A stretch of 64,000 bases of DNA from Clostridiales bacterium (GTDB taxonomy: Bacteria > Bacillota > Clostridia > Oscillospirales > Oscillospiraceae). The stretch covers positions 62,001 to 126,000 of the forward strand of contig JAQXKZ010000010.1 in the NCBI GenBank assembly GCA_029010715.1. Reading direction: 5' to 3'. Every line of letters starts with the position of its first letter. Position 1 is the first letter of the stretch. Positions 16,315-24,721 of the stretch are shown here, piece by piece. The notes under the pieces are model-generated. The model worked only from the letters and a program-made list of their open reading frames with translations, had not been told where the DNA came from and searched no databases. The position numbers and the translations under genes were made by a program.

Positions 16315-17472
16315 ATGAGTGAAGAAAGCAGCTTCATCCCCTCCCTGACTCTCGAGCCCAATGCGGCGGAAACCGCTGCGGCAGTCGAGGCCGCGCCTGT
16401 TGAAGAAAAGAAGGCAGAACCGGCAGCTGTCGAAAAGCTTGACATAAGCAGTCTCTCCCCCGCAGAGCAGGCCGCTGTCCGCGATTTCTCGCAGAAGATA
16501 GACATAACCAATACCGAACAGGTAATGAACTACGGCAGCGCTGCACAGAAAAACATTTCCGAATTCTCCGACGCCGCGCTCAGCACTGTTAAAACCAAGG
16601 ATCTCGGTGAATGCGGCGACATGCTCAGCTCACTGGTCATAGAGCTGAAAGGTCTGAACTTTGACGAGGAAGAGAAAAAGGGCTTCCTCGGCCTCTTCAA
16701 GAAGGCCTCCCAGTCCATTGCCGAGAAAAAGGCACAGTTTGACAAGGCCGAGGTCAATGTCGACAAAATAGTCGAGGAGCTTGAAAAGCATGAGATCACG
16801 CTGATGAAAGACATCAGCATGATGGATAAAATGTATGAAAAGAACCAGGAGTATATGAAGGAACTGACCATGTACATCCTGGCCGGAAAGCTGAAGATCG
16901 AAAACCTGCGCAATGTTGAGCTTCCGAAGTATGTGGCAAAGGCCCAGGAGACTGGGCTTCCCGAGGATGCTCAGGCCGCGAACGACTTTGCAAACCTTAT
17001 CGGCCGCTTTGAGAAGAAGATCCACGATCTGGAGCTGACCCGTACAATCTCCGTGCAGATGGCGCCGCAGATACGCATGGTGCAGAACAACGACAGCCTG
17101 ATGGCCGAGAAGATCCGCTCGTCCATCGTCAACACCATCCCCCTCTGGAAGAATCAGATGGTGCTGGCCCTGTCGCTTTACCACTCCGAGCAGGCCATGA
17201 AAGCCCAGCGCAACGTGACCGACGTTACCAACGAGCTGCTGACCAGAAATGCCGAGGCCCTGCACCAGGGCAGCGTCGGCATCGCACGCGAGTCCGAGCG
17301 CGCCATTGTTGACATGGAGACGCTCAAAAAGACCAACATGGAGCTTATTGCTACCCTCGACGAGGTGCGCCAGATTCAGGACGACGGGCGTGCCCGCCGC
17401 GCACAGGCCGAGGAAGAGCTTGCCCGCATCGAGGGTGAGCTGAAGGATAAGCTGCTGGAAATGAAGGGCTGA
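16315..17472 (+). CDS. telA: TelA-family toxic anion resistance protein
   Basis: Soluble, largely alpha-helical protein of 385 residues in the TelA/KlaA family. After an acidic Ala/Glu-rich N-terminus (residues 1-45) the core shows family signatures: GFLGLFKKASQSIAEKKAQF near 123, LTMYILAGKL near 188, RTISVQMAPQIRMVQ near 242 and IPLWKNQMVLALSL near 280. Homologues are linked to resistance to tellurite and some cell-wall-active agents. It is coupled tightly to the XpaC gene upstream and followed by a LemA-like gene. Confidence 0.9.
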   Translation: MSEESSFIPSLTLEPNAAETAAAVEAAPVEEKKAEPAAVEKLDISSLSPAEQAAVRDFSQKIDITNTEQVMNYGSAAQKNISEFSDAALSTVKTKDLGECGDMLSSLVIELKGLNFDEEEKKGFLGLFKKASQSIAEKKAQFDKAEVNVDKIVEELEKHEITLMKDISMMDKMYEKNQEYMKELTMYILAGKLKIENLRNVELPKYVAKAQETGLPEDAQAANDFANLIGRFEKKIHDLELTRTISVQMAPQIRMVQNNDSLMAEKIRSSIVNTIPLWKNQMVLALSLYHSEQAMKAQRNVTDVTNELLTRNAEALHQGSVGIARESERAIVDMETLKKTNMELIATLDEVRQIQDDGRARRAQAEEELARIEGELKDKLLEMKG

Positions 17473-17502
17473 TAAGTCCCGGGTCCCCACAAGGAGGCTA
17501 AG

Positions 17503-18063
17503 ATGAAGTTTTTCAAACGCCCCGCCGTGGCGGTTATACTCACTGTGATTATCGTCATCTGCTCGTCCCTGATCTCCGTAAACGCCAAGCTCGGCAGCAG
17601 ATGCGACCGGGTAATCGACGGCTTTTACGACGGCGTGCGTTATAACCGTGAAAATCACCCCGCCATTGCAGATCAGCTCCAGACACTGTGCTCCGTCGCG
17701 GACGAAATGACAGTGATCGCCGGCAACTACGGAATAGACACAGCGGAGTTGTCCGACACCTGCAACAATCTGCGTTTGGCGCTGCGATACAGCACGAAGG
17801 ACATATCCTATATATATGCCGAATATATCAATTTTCTCTCCGCTCTGCGCACTGCTGAAAACGCGCTGCACTCAACCGGACTAAGTGAACGGCACATGAG
17901 CGCCATGGAGGGCTATTCGGATACTATCTCCGCCTGTGTTGAGCTGATAGACGGAGCCTGCTACAACGATACCGTCCGCGATTTCATGCGCAGTTATGAT
18001 AAATTTCCGGTCAGAGGATGGGTGGAAATTTTGGGCATAACCTTCCCGGAATACTTTTCCTGA
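17503..18063 (+). CDS. LemA-like membrane-anchored protein
   Basis: 186 residues with an N-terminal membrane segment (about 9-24) followed by a helical extracytoplasmic domain. The pattern (VNAKLGSRCDRVIDGFYDG, LQTLCSVADEM, ISYIYAEYINFLSAL) recalls LemA-like proteins that accompany XpaC/TelA in Clostridia. AAGGAGG precedes the ATG by about seven bases. It closes the presumed three-gene unit; the function is unknown. Confidence 0.6.
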   Translation: MKFFKRPAVAVILTVIIVICSSLISVNAKLGSRCDRVIDGFYDGVRYNRENHPAIADQLQTLCSVADEMTVIAGNYGIDTAELSDTCNNLRLALRYSTKDISYIYAEYINFLSALRTAENALHSTGLSERHMSAMEGYSDTISACVELIDGACYNDTVRDFMRSYDKFPVRGWVEILGITFPEYFS

Positions 18064-18111
18064 ACACGTACATAAAAACAGCAACCGCTTTTATTACACA
18101 GAGGTAGAAAA

Positions 18112-18585
18112 ATGTCAATAGAAAAAGGACGCGCATATTTTCGTGCTCTCGGGCTGGAGGACAGAGTTCAGGAATTCACCGTCTCCTCCGCAACTGTCGA
18201 GCTGGCCGCTCAGGCGCTCGGCGTCGAGGGCGCACGCATAGCTAAGACACTGTCGTTTAAGACCGCGGATGGCTGCATGCTTATCCTCGCAGCCGGCGAC
18301 GCGAGGATCGACAATCACAAGTTCAAGGAGTACTTCCACTTCAAGGCCAAGATGCTCTCAGCCGACGAGGTGCTCGAGCTGGTCGGCCATCCGGTCGGCG
18401 GCGTCTGCCCATTCGGAATAAACGATGGAGTCCCGGTTTATCTCGACGACAGTATGAAGCGCTTTGAGACTGTATTTCCCGCTGTCGGCAGCGCCAACAG
18501 CGCAATAGAGCTTAATCTTGACGAGCTGTACAAGTATTCCAATGCCATAGCCTGGATCGACGTATGCAAGCTCCCGGAGGCATGA
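18112..18585 (+). CDS. YbaK/EbsC-family aminoacyl-tRNA deacylase
   Basis: Trans-editing protein that hydrolyses mischarged tRNA, such as Cys-tRNA(Pro). 157 residues with the YbaK core: ARIAKTLSFK near 41, a conserved lysine in NHKFKEYF near 67, and GGVCPFGI near 99. AGAGGTAG precedes the ATG. It lies 48 bases after the LemA-like gene in the same direction. Exact tRNA specificity cannot be read by eye. Confidence 0.85.
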   Translation: MSIEKGRAYFRALGLEDRVQEFTVSSATVELAAQALGVEGARIAKTLSFKTADGCMLILAAGDARIDNHKFKEYFHFKAKMLSADEVLELVGHPVGGVCPFGINDGVPVYLDDSMKRFETVFPAVGSANSAIELNLDELYKYSNAIAWIDVCKLPEA

Positions 18586-18929
18586 GTATCTGATTTTTCG
18601 CAGATTTTTTTTGACGCTGCAGATCTCTTTGTTAACCTGCGTATAGACAGGCGCAGATATGTATCAAAACGCGGAGAAAAAATCAGAAATAAAGACCAAC
18701 AGAAAGACTAACAGAAGTACAATACATAAAACAGATTCAGCCTGTAAATCCGTACAGGCTGAATCTGTTTTTATACTGAGGCATAATCATGTCACGCGAG
18801 GCGGCATCCGCAGAGCATAACGGATATCGGGGATGCCAACGATGCATGCCGTGACTGTTACCGATCATATTGCCTTGTTTTTACTGCACTTTTGTATTGT
18901 ATACCGTGAAATGACGGATTTCCATTGGC
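18586..18929. other. Intergenic stretch between convergent YbaK and tyrS genes
   Basis: 344 bases without a gene. It holds one strong bidirectional terminator (18728-18771). I found no further open frame, promoter or RNA motif that I could support. Confidence 0.6.
18728..18771. terminator. Bidirectional terminator between the YbaK and tyrS genes
   Basis: Perfect stem of 19 bases including flanking AAA/TTT: core arms ACAGATTCAGCCTGTA (18731-18746) and its complement (18753-18768), six-base loop, T run after the right arm and A run before the left arm. It can serve both converging transcripts. Confidence 0.9.
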
Positions 18930-20153
18930 TCACTTGAGAATGACCTTGTTGAAGTTCTTCTTGCCGCGCTTGACAACAATGCCTTTCTTCAGCTCGTCGG
19001 CGCTGTAGTTACGTCCGATATCGGTTATCTTCTCGTCGTCGACGGTGACACCGCCCTGCTGGATGTTGCGGCGGGCATCGGACTTGGAGGCACAGAGTCC
19101 GGACCTGACGAGAATACTCATAATATTCATCGTACCATCATCCAGCTCGTCTCCGGTAAGCTCTGTAGTGGGCATATTGCTGCTGTCTCCGCCGCCGACA
19201 AACAACGCCTTTGCAGCGGTCTCGGCCTTTTTGGCCTCCTCCTCACCGTGGACAAGGCTTGTGAGCTCGTAGGCAAGGATCTCCTTGGCGCGGTTGAGCC
19301 GGCTGCCCTCCCACTTATCCATCTCGTCGATCTGATCAAGCGGGAGGAAAGTAAGCATGCGGATACACTTGAGTACGTCCGCATCACCGACATTGCGCCA
19401 GTACTGGTAAAACTCGTAGGGGCTGGTCTTGTTCGGGTCGAGCCAAACAGCTCCTGCCGCGGTCTTGCCCATCTTCTTACCCTCGGAGTTGAGCAGCAGG
19501 GTAATGGTCATGGCGTGCGCGTCCTTGCCGAGCTTACGGCGTATGAGCTCAGTGCCGCCCAGCATGTTGCTCCACTGGTCGTTTCCACCGAACTGCATGT
19601 TGCAGCCGTAATGCTGGAACATGTAGTAGAAGTCATAGCTCTGCATAATCATGTAGTTGAACTCGAGGAAGCTCAGGCCCTTTTCCATACGCTGCTTGTA
19701 GCATTCTGCACGGAGCATATTATTGACGGAAAAGCAGGCCCCGACCTCGCGCAGAAGTTCGATGTAATTGAGCGGTTCGAGCCATTCGGCGTTGTGCAGC
19801 ATCAGCGCCTTGCCGTCCGAGAAGTCGATGAATCGCTCCATTTGGCGCTTGAAGCATTCGGCGTTGTATTTGATGTCCTCCCTGGTCAGCATTTTGCGCA
19901 TGTCGGTACGTCCGGAAGGGTCGCCGATAAGAGTGGTGCCGTCGCCGATAAGGGCGATGGGCTTGTTGCCGGCCATCTGCAGGCGCTTCATCAGGCACAG
20001 AGCCATAAAATGACCGACATGCAGAGAATCCGCGGTGCAGTCAAAGCCGATATAGAAAGTGGCTTTGCCATTATTGACCATCTCTCTTATCTCTTTCTCG
20101 TCTGTCACCTGAGCGATAAGACCTCTGGCGACAAGTTCTTCATAGATTCCCAT
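18930..20153 (-). CDS. tyrS: Tyrosyl-tRNA synthetase
   Basis: Class I synthetase charging tRNA(Tyr). 407 residues: HVGH at about 46-49 (HIGH box), tyrosine-site residues in FIGFDCTADSLHVGH and YMIMQSYDF, KMGKT near 231 (the KMSKS equivalent in TyrS), and a C-terminal S4 RNA-binding domain from about 345 (RSGLCASKSDARRNIQQGG). The start is the ATG at 20153, eight bases after GGGGG; the ATG two codons earlier is too close to that site. It lies behind a tyrosine T-box leader and a short cysteine-rich protein gene. Confidence 0.95.
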   Translation of the reverse strand: MGIYEELVARGLIAQVTDEKEIREMVNNGKATFYIGFDCTADSLHVGHFMALCLMKRLQMAGNKPIALIGDGTTLIGDPSGRTDMRKMLTREDIKYNAECFKRQMERFIDFSDGKALMLHNAEWLEPLNYIELLREVGACFSVNNMLRAECYKQRMEKGLSFLEFNYMIMQSYDFYYMFQHYGCNMQFGGNDQWSNMLGGTELIRRKLGKDAHAMTITLLLNSEGKKMGKTAAGAVWLDPNKTSPYEFYQYWRNVGDADVLKCIRMLTFLPLDQIDEMDKWEGSRLNRAKEILAYELTSLVHGEEEAKKAETAAKALFVGGGDSSNMPTTELTGDELDDGTMNIMSILVRSGLCASKSDARRNIQQGGVTVDDEKITDIGRNYSADELKKGIVVKRGKKNFNKVILK

Positions 20154-20169
20154 TTTCATTTCCCCCGTA

Positions 20170-20562
20170 TTATATATTGTTTTTGATTATTTCCATGGCT
20201 TTCTCCGCTTCATATGCGATAAGCTCATCGCAGGAGATACCGGCGCGTTTCAGATCCCGGCAGCGCATACAGCCGTATCTGGCTTCAAAGTCCGCTGTCA
20301 GCTCCCTGCCCAGCGCCGCTACCCTATTCCTTGACTGCGCGTCTCCGGATTCGTTATACGGGAAGCACAGGCCAATCGCCATCATTGCGCCGGACACAGC
20401 CCCGCATATCTCACCGCAGCGCATACCGCAGCCGAAGCCGCCGCTTATCGCAAGCGCGGTCTTTTCATCCAGCCCGGTATATTCGCCGCAGGTACACAGC
20501 ACGCTCTGGGCACAGTTAAAGCCTCTTTTATGAATCTCCAACGCTTTTTGTTTGTTTGTCAC
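20170..20562 (-). CDS. C_GCAxxG_C_C family redox protein
   Basis: Cysteine-rich protein of 130 residues with the family pattern FNCAQSVL, GGFGCGMRCGEICGAVSGA and a C-terminal YGCMRCRDL. Members are usually annotated as putative redox-active proteins with conserved cysteines; the reaction is unknown. The start is taken as GTG at 20562 because CGGAG lies eight bases upstream; it directly follows the T-box terminator. The tyrS gene begins 16 bases after its stop, so both are controlled by the same tyrosine-sensing leader, an uncommon pairing. Confidence 0.8.
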   Translation of the reverse strand: MTNKQKALEIHKRGFNCAQSVLCTCGEYTGLDEKTALAISGGFGCGMRCGEICGAVSGAMMAIGLCFPYNESGDAQSRNRVAALGRELTADFEARYGCMRCRDLKRAGISCDELIAYEAEKAMEIIKNNI

Positions 20563-20586
20563 AAGCACATCTCCGTAATTCAAAAA

Positions 20587-20841
20587 GCCCTCTGTCCGGA
20601 AGGACAGAGGGCATAATCCTGCGGTACCACCTCTGCATCGTCCGCACCTCACGGTGGGGACCTCAGCAAGTGCAAAGCACTCACGCGCTGTACCGGGCGC
20701 GCCCGTCATAGCCTACTCACAGCAGCTTTCGGTATGCCGCTCGGGACCGTATTCAGTCTGTCCGCCTCTCCCCCTCACAGCAGCCGGGGTCTCTCTGCGC
20801 AGGCAAAAACAGCTTACTCCTGTCCGTCATTGCGTTGAACA
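20587..20841 (-). promoter_or_regulatory. Tyrosine T-box riboswitch leader
   Basis: On the minus strand the region carries the T-box antiterminator signature AGGTGGTACCGCAGGATTAT (20625-20606 and around) followed at once by a terminator of 11 base pairs (GCCCTCTGTCC and complement, 20612-20587) and TTTTTG. Upstream is a Stem I with an AGAGAGACC element near 20790 and the specifier segment CTGAATACGGTCCCGAG, where TAC (20751-20749) is a tyrosine codon. Uncharged tRNA(Tyr) should favour antitermination and expression of the downstream redox-protein gene and tyrS. Confidence 0.92.
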
Positions 20842-20847
20842 GCTTGG

Positions 20848-20876
20848 ATTATACTTTATAATCACGGCAATGTCAA
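20848..20876 (-). promoter_or_regulatory. T-box/tyrS promoter inside the 3' end of recN
   Basis: Perfect consensus on the minus strand: TTGACA (20876-20871), 17-base spacer, TATAAT (20853-20848). The -35 box overlaps the last codons and stop of recN (stop at 20873-20875), so transcription of recN and the promoter of tyrS share sequence. Confidence 0.9.
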
Positions 20877-22561
20877 GCCGGGCTGCGGGAAGCCTTATAT
20901 TTTTCACAGGCACGCAGCTGCTCCTCTGCGCTGGCCAGAGTGGTTTCGGTAATATTGTCGCCGCCGTGCATTCTCGCCAGCTCCTGCTTGCGGCCCTCCC
21001 GGTCAAGCGGCAGAACATCCGTATAGGTTCTCCCGCCGCGCTCTTCCTTGCGTATCAGATAATGGTTGTCCGCCATCGCCGCGATCTGCGGCAGGTGCGT
21101 CACGCACATGACCTGCCTGCCCATAGACACGCAGAACAGCTTCTCGCCGACTCTCTGTGCCGCGATACCGGACACGCCGGTGTCTATCTCATCAAAGATC
21201 ATGGTGCCTACCGGGTCGTTCTCGGCAAAGACATTCTTCATTGCGAGCATTATGCGGCTCAGCTCACCGCCGGAAGCGATACGGCTTATGCGCCCAAGCG
21301 CCTCCCCGGCATTTGCAGACATAATAAATCGTATATTGTCGCAGCCGTTTGCGTCGAAGCCCGGCTCATTTTCCTGCAGAGCAAAATCTACCGCGAACCT
21401 GACCGAAGACATATTCAACTCTCTGAGTTCACCGGTGATGCGCTTTTCAAGCTCCAGGGCCGCTTCATGCCTCTTCTCACTGAGCTGTGCGGCACGGATC
21501 CGGCACTGCTTTTCTGCCGCTGCAAGTTCTCTCCTGAGCTTTGCGGCGCGCTCATCGGCATACTGGATGTCGTCCAGCTTTTCCCGGCACTCGTCGAGAT
21601 ACGCGATCAGCGCCTCTTCGTCACGCGAGTACTTACGCTGAAGCTTATTTAGCAGCGCTATGCGTGTTTCAAGCTCGTCATACTCCTCTGGTGAGAAGTC
21701 CAGACTGTCCCGAAAGTCGCGCAGCGTTTCCGACGCATCGGAGAGCATGAACGCGGCGCCGGTAATATTCTCCGCCGCAGTCTCAAGCTCCGGAGCAAAC
21801 GCCGAAGCCCTGCTCGTAAAATACGCCGCATTCTGCGCCATGGATACAGCGTTATCGTCCCCGCCGCTGAGGATTTCAACAGCCTGGTCGAGGGCATCGG
21901 TCAGCTTCTCGGAGTTTCTGAGCAGGTCACGTCTGGCGGTAATGGTGTCGTACTCCCCCGCTTTCAGACCGGCTCTTTCAAGCTCTTCTATCTGGTAACG
22001 CAGGCTGTCACTCAGCCGCTCCTTCTCTGTTTCGTCCATCTGCAGCTTGCCAAGCTCTCTGCTGACAGACCGGTACCTCGACCACGCCTCTCCGTACGCA
22101 TCTATGGTCTCCGCTGGGACCCCGAAGCGGTCAAGGTATTCCCTGTGCCGGCGCTCGTCCATAAGCTGCCGTCCGTCGTTCTGTCCGTGTATATCCACGA
22201 GCCGTGACGCCAGTTCCTTAAGCTGTGCCGCAGTCACCGGCGTGCCGCATACACGGCAGCCGCTCTTGCCCTCGGCAGTAATGCGCCGCTGGATGATAAG
22301 CTCATCGTCGGCCTCTATATCGTTTTCCTGAAGCCAATCCTCGCAGCCGGCCACGTCAAAAGACGCGGTGACAAGGCCTTTCTCGGCCCCGCGCCGGACC
22401 AGCTCACGGCTGACACGCTCACCGAGTACAGCCCCGATCGAATCAATTACTATGGATTTACCGGCGCCGGTCTCACCTGTAAGGACATTCAGGCCTTTCC
22501 CAAAAGAGATATCGGCTCTTTCTATAACGGCTATGTTTTCTATGTGCAGCTCGTTGAGCAT
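20873..22561 (-). CDS. recN: DNA repair protein RecN
   Basis: SMC-like ATPase acting early in double-strand break repair. 562 residues: Walker A GETGAGKS at 29-36, Q-loop region, long coiled-coil arms through about 150-370 rich in Glu/Arg/Leu, ABC signature ASGGELSRIMLA near 437, Walker B MIFDEIDTGVSG near 463, and the H-loop VTHLPQIAA. It follows argR with a 33-base gap, the usual Clostridia order nadK-argR-recN. No LexA box is obvious next to it. Confidence 0.95.
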   Translation of the reverse strand: MLNELHIENIAVIERADISFGKGLNVLTGETGAGKSIVIDSIGAVLGERVSRELVRRGAEKGLVTASFDVAGCEDWLQENDIEADDELIIQRRITAEGKSGCRVCGTPVTAAQLKELASRLVDIHGQNDGRQLMDERRHREYLDRFGVPAETIDAYGEAWSRYRSVSRELGKLQMDETEKERLSDSLRYQIEELERAGLKAGEYDTITARRDLLRNSEKLTDALDQAVEILSGGDDNAVSMAQNAAYFTSRASAFAPELETAAENITGAAFMLSDASETLRDFRDSLDFSPEEYDELETRIALLNKLQRKYSRDEEALIAYLDECREKLDDIQYADERAAKLRRELAAAEKQCRIRAAQLSEKRHEAALELEKRITGELRELNMSSVRFAVDFALQENEPGFDANGCDNIRFIMSANAGEALGRISRIASGGELSRIMLAMKNVFAENDPVGTMIFDEIDTGVSGIAAQRVGEKLFCVSMGRQVMCVTHLPQIAAMADNHYLIRKEERGGRTYTDVLPLDREGRKQELARMHGGDNITETTLASAEEQLRACEKYKASRSPA

Positions 22562-22594
22562 ATTCCGGCCCCCTCCGCAGCATTGCAGCGATGT

Positions 22595-23047
22595 TCAGAT
22601 AAGTTCCTCTATTTCATGATAAAAGCTCTGTGCCGCCACGTTGTCGCGCATCGCAATAAACGCGGTATCATCTCCGGCCAGAGTACCGACCAGGCCGTCG
22701 ATCTCCATGCTGTCCAGAGCAGAGCAGGCTGCCGGAGCAAGTCCAGGAAGAGTCTTGATCACAAGCAGGTTCTGTGCAATATCGTAGGATAACACGCCCT
22801 CCTTGAATATTTTCCGCAGCCTGACATCAAGCGCCGAGTTATCCTGTTTCGTCGCGGCAACGTACCTGTAGCTGCCGTTCGGGCCCATTTCCTTGACAAG
22901 GCGCATATCCCTTATGTCCCTTGAAAGAGTCGCCTGCGTGCTCTTGACGCCGCGCTCGGCCAGTGCCTCCAGAAGCTGGTTCTGGGTCTCTATATCCCTT
23001 TCGTTGATTATCTCCATGATAACGCTCTGCCTGCCGAGTTTCATCAT
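22595..23047 (-). CDS. argR: Arginine repressor ArgR
   Basis: Arginine-responsive regulator of arginine biosynthesis and catabolism. 150 residues: winged helix DNA-binding domain about 1-75 (TQNQLLEALAERGVKSTQATLSRDI) and C-terminal oligomerisation and arginine-binding domain with GTLAGDDTAFIA near 122-133. GGAGG lies four bases before the first ATG and seven before the second, so either Met1 or Met2 starts it. It sits between nadK and recN in the conserved cluster. Confidence 0.95.
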   Translation of the reverse strand: MMKLGRQSVIMEIINERDIETQNQLLEALAERGVKSTQATLSRDIRDMRLVKEMGPNGSYRYVAATKQDNSALDVRLRKIFKEGVLSYDIAQNLLVIKTLPGLAPAACSALDSMEIDGLVGTLAGDDTAFIAMRDNVAAQSFYHEIEELI

Positions 23048-23062
23048 GTATCCTCCATTGCT

Positions 23063-23920
23063 TCAGCGTAGTTTTTCAAATGCGATCTCATAAAAGTTTC
23101 TGAGGCCCATGTCGGCCATCAGTGTGACGCTCTCCGAGCGTCGTACATGTACTATGTCTCTGTTTGCTATATCCAGCACGGAGTTGCCGTCAACGGAAAG
23201 GTAGGCCCTGCGCCCGTGCAGCTTTCTTATATACACGTCAACCTCACGGTCCGGGCCGAGCACAAAGCTGCGAGAGCTCATCATATGCGCGCATATTGGG
23301 CTGATAATAATGTTCTGCGCATCCGGCTCAACTATCGGTCCGCCGGCCGACATGGAGTATCCGGTAGAGCCTGTAGGCGTGGACAGAATAATCCCGTCTC
23401 CCGAAAAGGCCGTTATATTGTCCCCGTTGCACTGTGCAGTCACATTTATACACTCGCCGTAGCCGTGCACAACCACATCATTGAGCGCGCAATCGGTATA
23501 TATGATGTCTCCGCCCCGGATAACGCTCACGTCGATCTTCATACGGCGGCTGAGCTTTCCCCCGCCCTGTGCAGCTTTGAGCACATAGTCCAGCTCATCC
23601 GGCTCCAGCAAAGCCATAAAGCCCATGGACCCCAGATTCACACCTATGATAGGTATACTGCGGCCCTTTATCTGCCGCGCGACGCTGAGAAGTGTTCCGT
23701 CACCGCCGATGACAACGATGAAGCCGCAACGATCCGCAACCTTCTGAAGCTCTGTCGTAATCAGACCTTTCGGAAGGACGTCATCGGCGTTCTCCGCAAA
23801 TATCGGACAGATGCAGGTTTCAAAGCCGTTTTGTCCAAGAAGCTCCGCGGTTTTCTGCGCAAGAGCGCAGCCCGTGTCCCTGAAGGGATTGGTACATATC
23901 GCTGTAAAATTATTCTTCAT
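23063..23920 (-). CDS. nadK: NAD kinase
   Basis: Phosphorylates NAD to NADP. 285 residues with the family motifs GGDGTLL near 75, the NDVVVH segment near 147, and the glycine-rich TPTGSTGYSMSAGGPIV near 183. It starts immediately after the tlyA stop (ends and starts abut at 23920/23921), consistent with translational coupling in the dxs-tlyA-nadK-argR-recN run. Confidence 0.95.
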   Translation of the reverse strand: MKNNFTAICTNPFRDTGCALAQKTAELLGQNGFETCICPIFAENADDVLPKGLITTELQKVADRCGFIVVIGGDGTLLSVARQIKGRSIPIIGVNLGSMGFMALLEPDELDYVLKAAQGGGKLSRRMKIDVSVIRGGDIIYTDCALNDVVVHGYGECINVTAQCNGDNITAFSGDGIILSTPTGSTGYSMSAGGPIVEPDAQNIIISPICAHMMSSRSFVLGPDREVDVYIRKLHGRRAYLSVDGNSVLDIANRDIVHVRRSESVTLMADMGLRNFYEIAFEKLR

Positions 23921-24715
23921 TTACAATACCTCGTGTGAAGCGGCCACGACCGCCTCCACGTCAATGTCTGCAGGCTGTCCGTCACAGTTTCTCATATGGC
24001 AGATGTATTCGATGTTGCCCTCCGGCCCCTTTATCGGAGAAAAATCCAGGCCCAGAACGGAAAGGCCGAGCTCCGGGGCAAAATCAAGTATTCCGTGTAT
24101 GACATGCTTATGCACGGCGCTGTCACGCACAACGCCTTTCTTGCCCACCTCTTCCCTGCCTGCCTCAAACTGCGGCTTGATAAGGCAGACTATATCGGCC
24201 TCCGGCTTCAGCAGCCGCTTTACCGCAGGAAGTACCAGCTTTATCGAGATAAACGAGACATCCATAACAGCCAGATCCATAAGCTCCGGTATCTGCTCAC
24301 TCGTTACATAGCGCAGGTTTGTGCGTTCAAGGTTTACTACGCGCACGTCCGTGCGCAGCTTCCATGCAAGCTGGCCGTAGCCGACGTCCACCGCATAGAC
24401 CTTTGCCGCCCCGTGCTGCAGCAGCACATCGGTAAAGCCGCCGGTCGATGCACCGCAGTCGATACAGGTCTTTCCTGCAGGGTCAATCGGAAAGACTTTC
24501 AGCGCCTTGTCAAGCTTGAATCCGCCGCGGCTTACAAAAGGCAGCGCGTCGCCGTGCAGCTCGACCTTTGCATCAGGCGCTACCTGCATTCCCGGCTTGT
24601 CAGCACGCTGACCGTTTACGAAGACCAGGCCGCTCATGATCGTCGTTTTTGCCCTTTCGCGGCTCTCCGTATATCCAAGATCGTAGACCAGCTGGTCCAG
24701 ACGAAGCTTCTTCAT
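23921..24715 (-). CDS. tlyA: TlyA-family rRNA 2'-O-methyltransferase
   Basis: S4-domain plus FtsJ-type SAM-dependent methyltransferase, which in characterised members methylates cytidines of 16S and 23S rRNA. 264 residues: S4 domain about 3-65 (RLDQLVYDLGYTESRERAKT), SAM motif CIDCGASTGGFTDVLLQHGA near 83-102, and catalytic lysines in KLDKAL and CLIKPQFE near 188. A hemolysin role sometimes given to the family is doubtful. It starts six bases after dxs. Confidence 0.92.
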   Translation of the reverse strand: MKKLRLDQLVYDLGYTESRERAKTTIMSGLVFVNGQRADKPGMQVAPDAKVELHGDALPFVSRGGFKLDKALKVFPIDPAGKTCIDCGASTGGFTDVLLQHGAAKVYAVDVGYGQLAWKLRTDVRVVNLERTNLRYVTSEQIPELMDLAVMDVSFISIKLVLPAVKRLLKPEADIVCLIKPQFEAGREEVGKKGVVRDSAVHKHVIHGILDFAPELGLSVLGLDFSPIKGPEGNIEYICHMRNCDGQPADIDVEAVVAASHEVL

Positions 24716-24721
24716 ACCCTC

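Noticed and set aside
16630-17871. Open frame of about 410 codons opposite telA
   Set aside because: Antisense shadow of telA and the LemA-like gene; no start signal and low-complexity composition.
18930-20153. KMGKT instead of KMSKS in TyrS
   Set aside because: Variants of this kind are normal in bacterial TyrS (E. coli has KFGKT), so this is not a defect.
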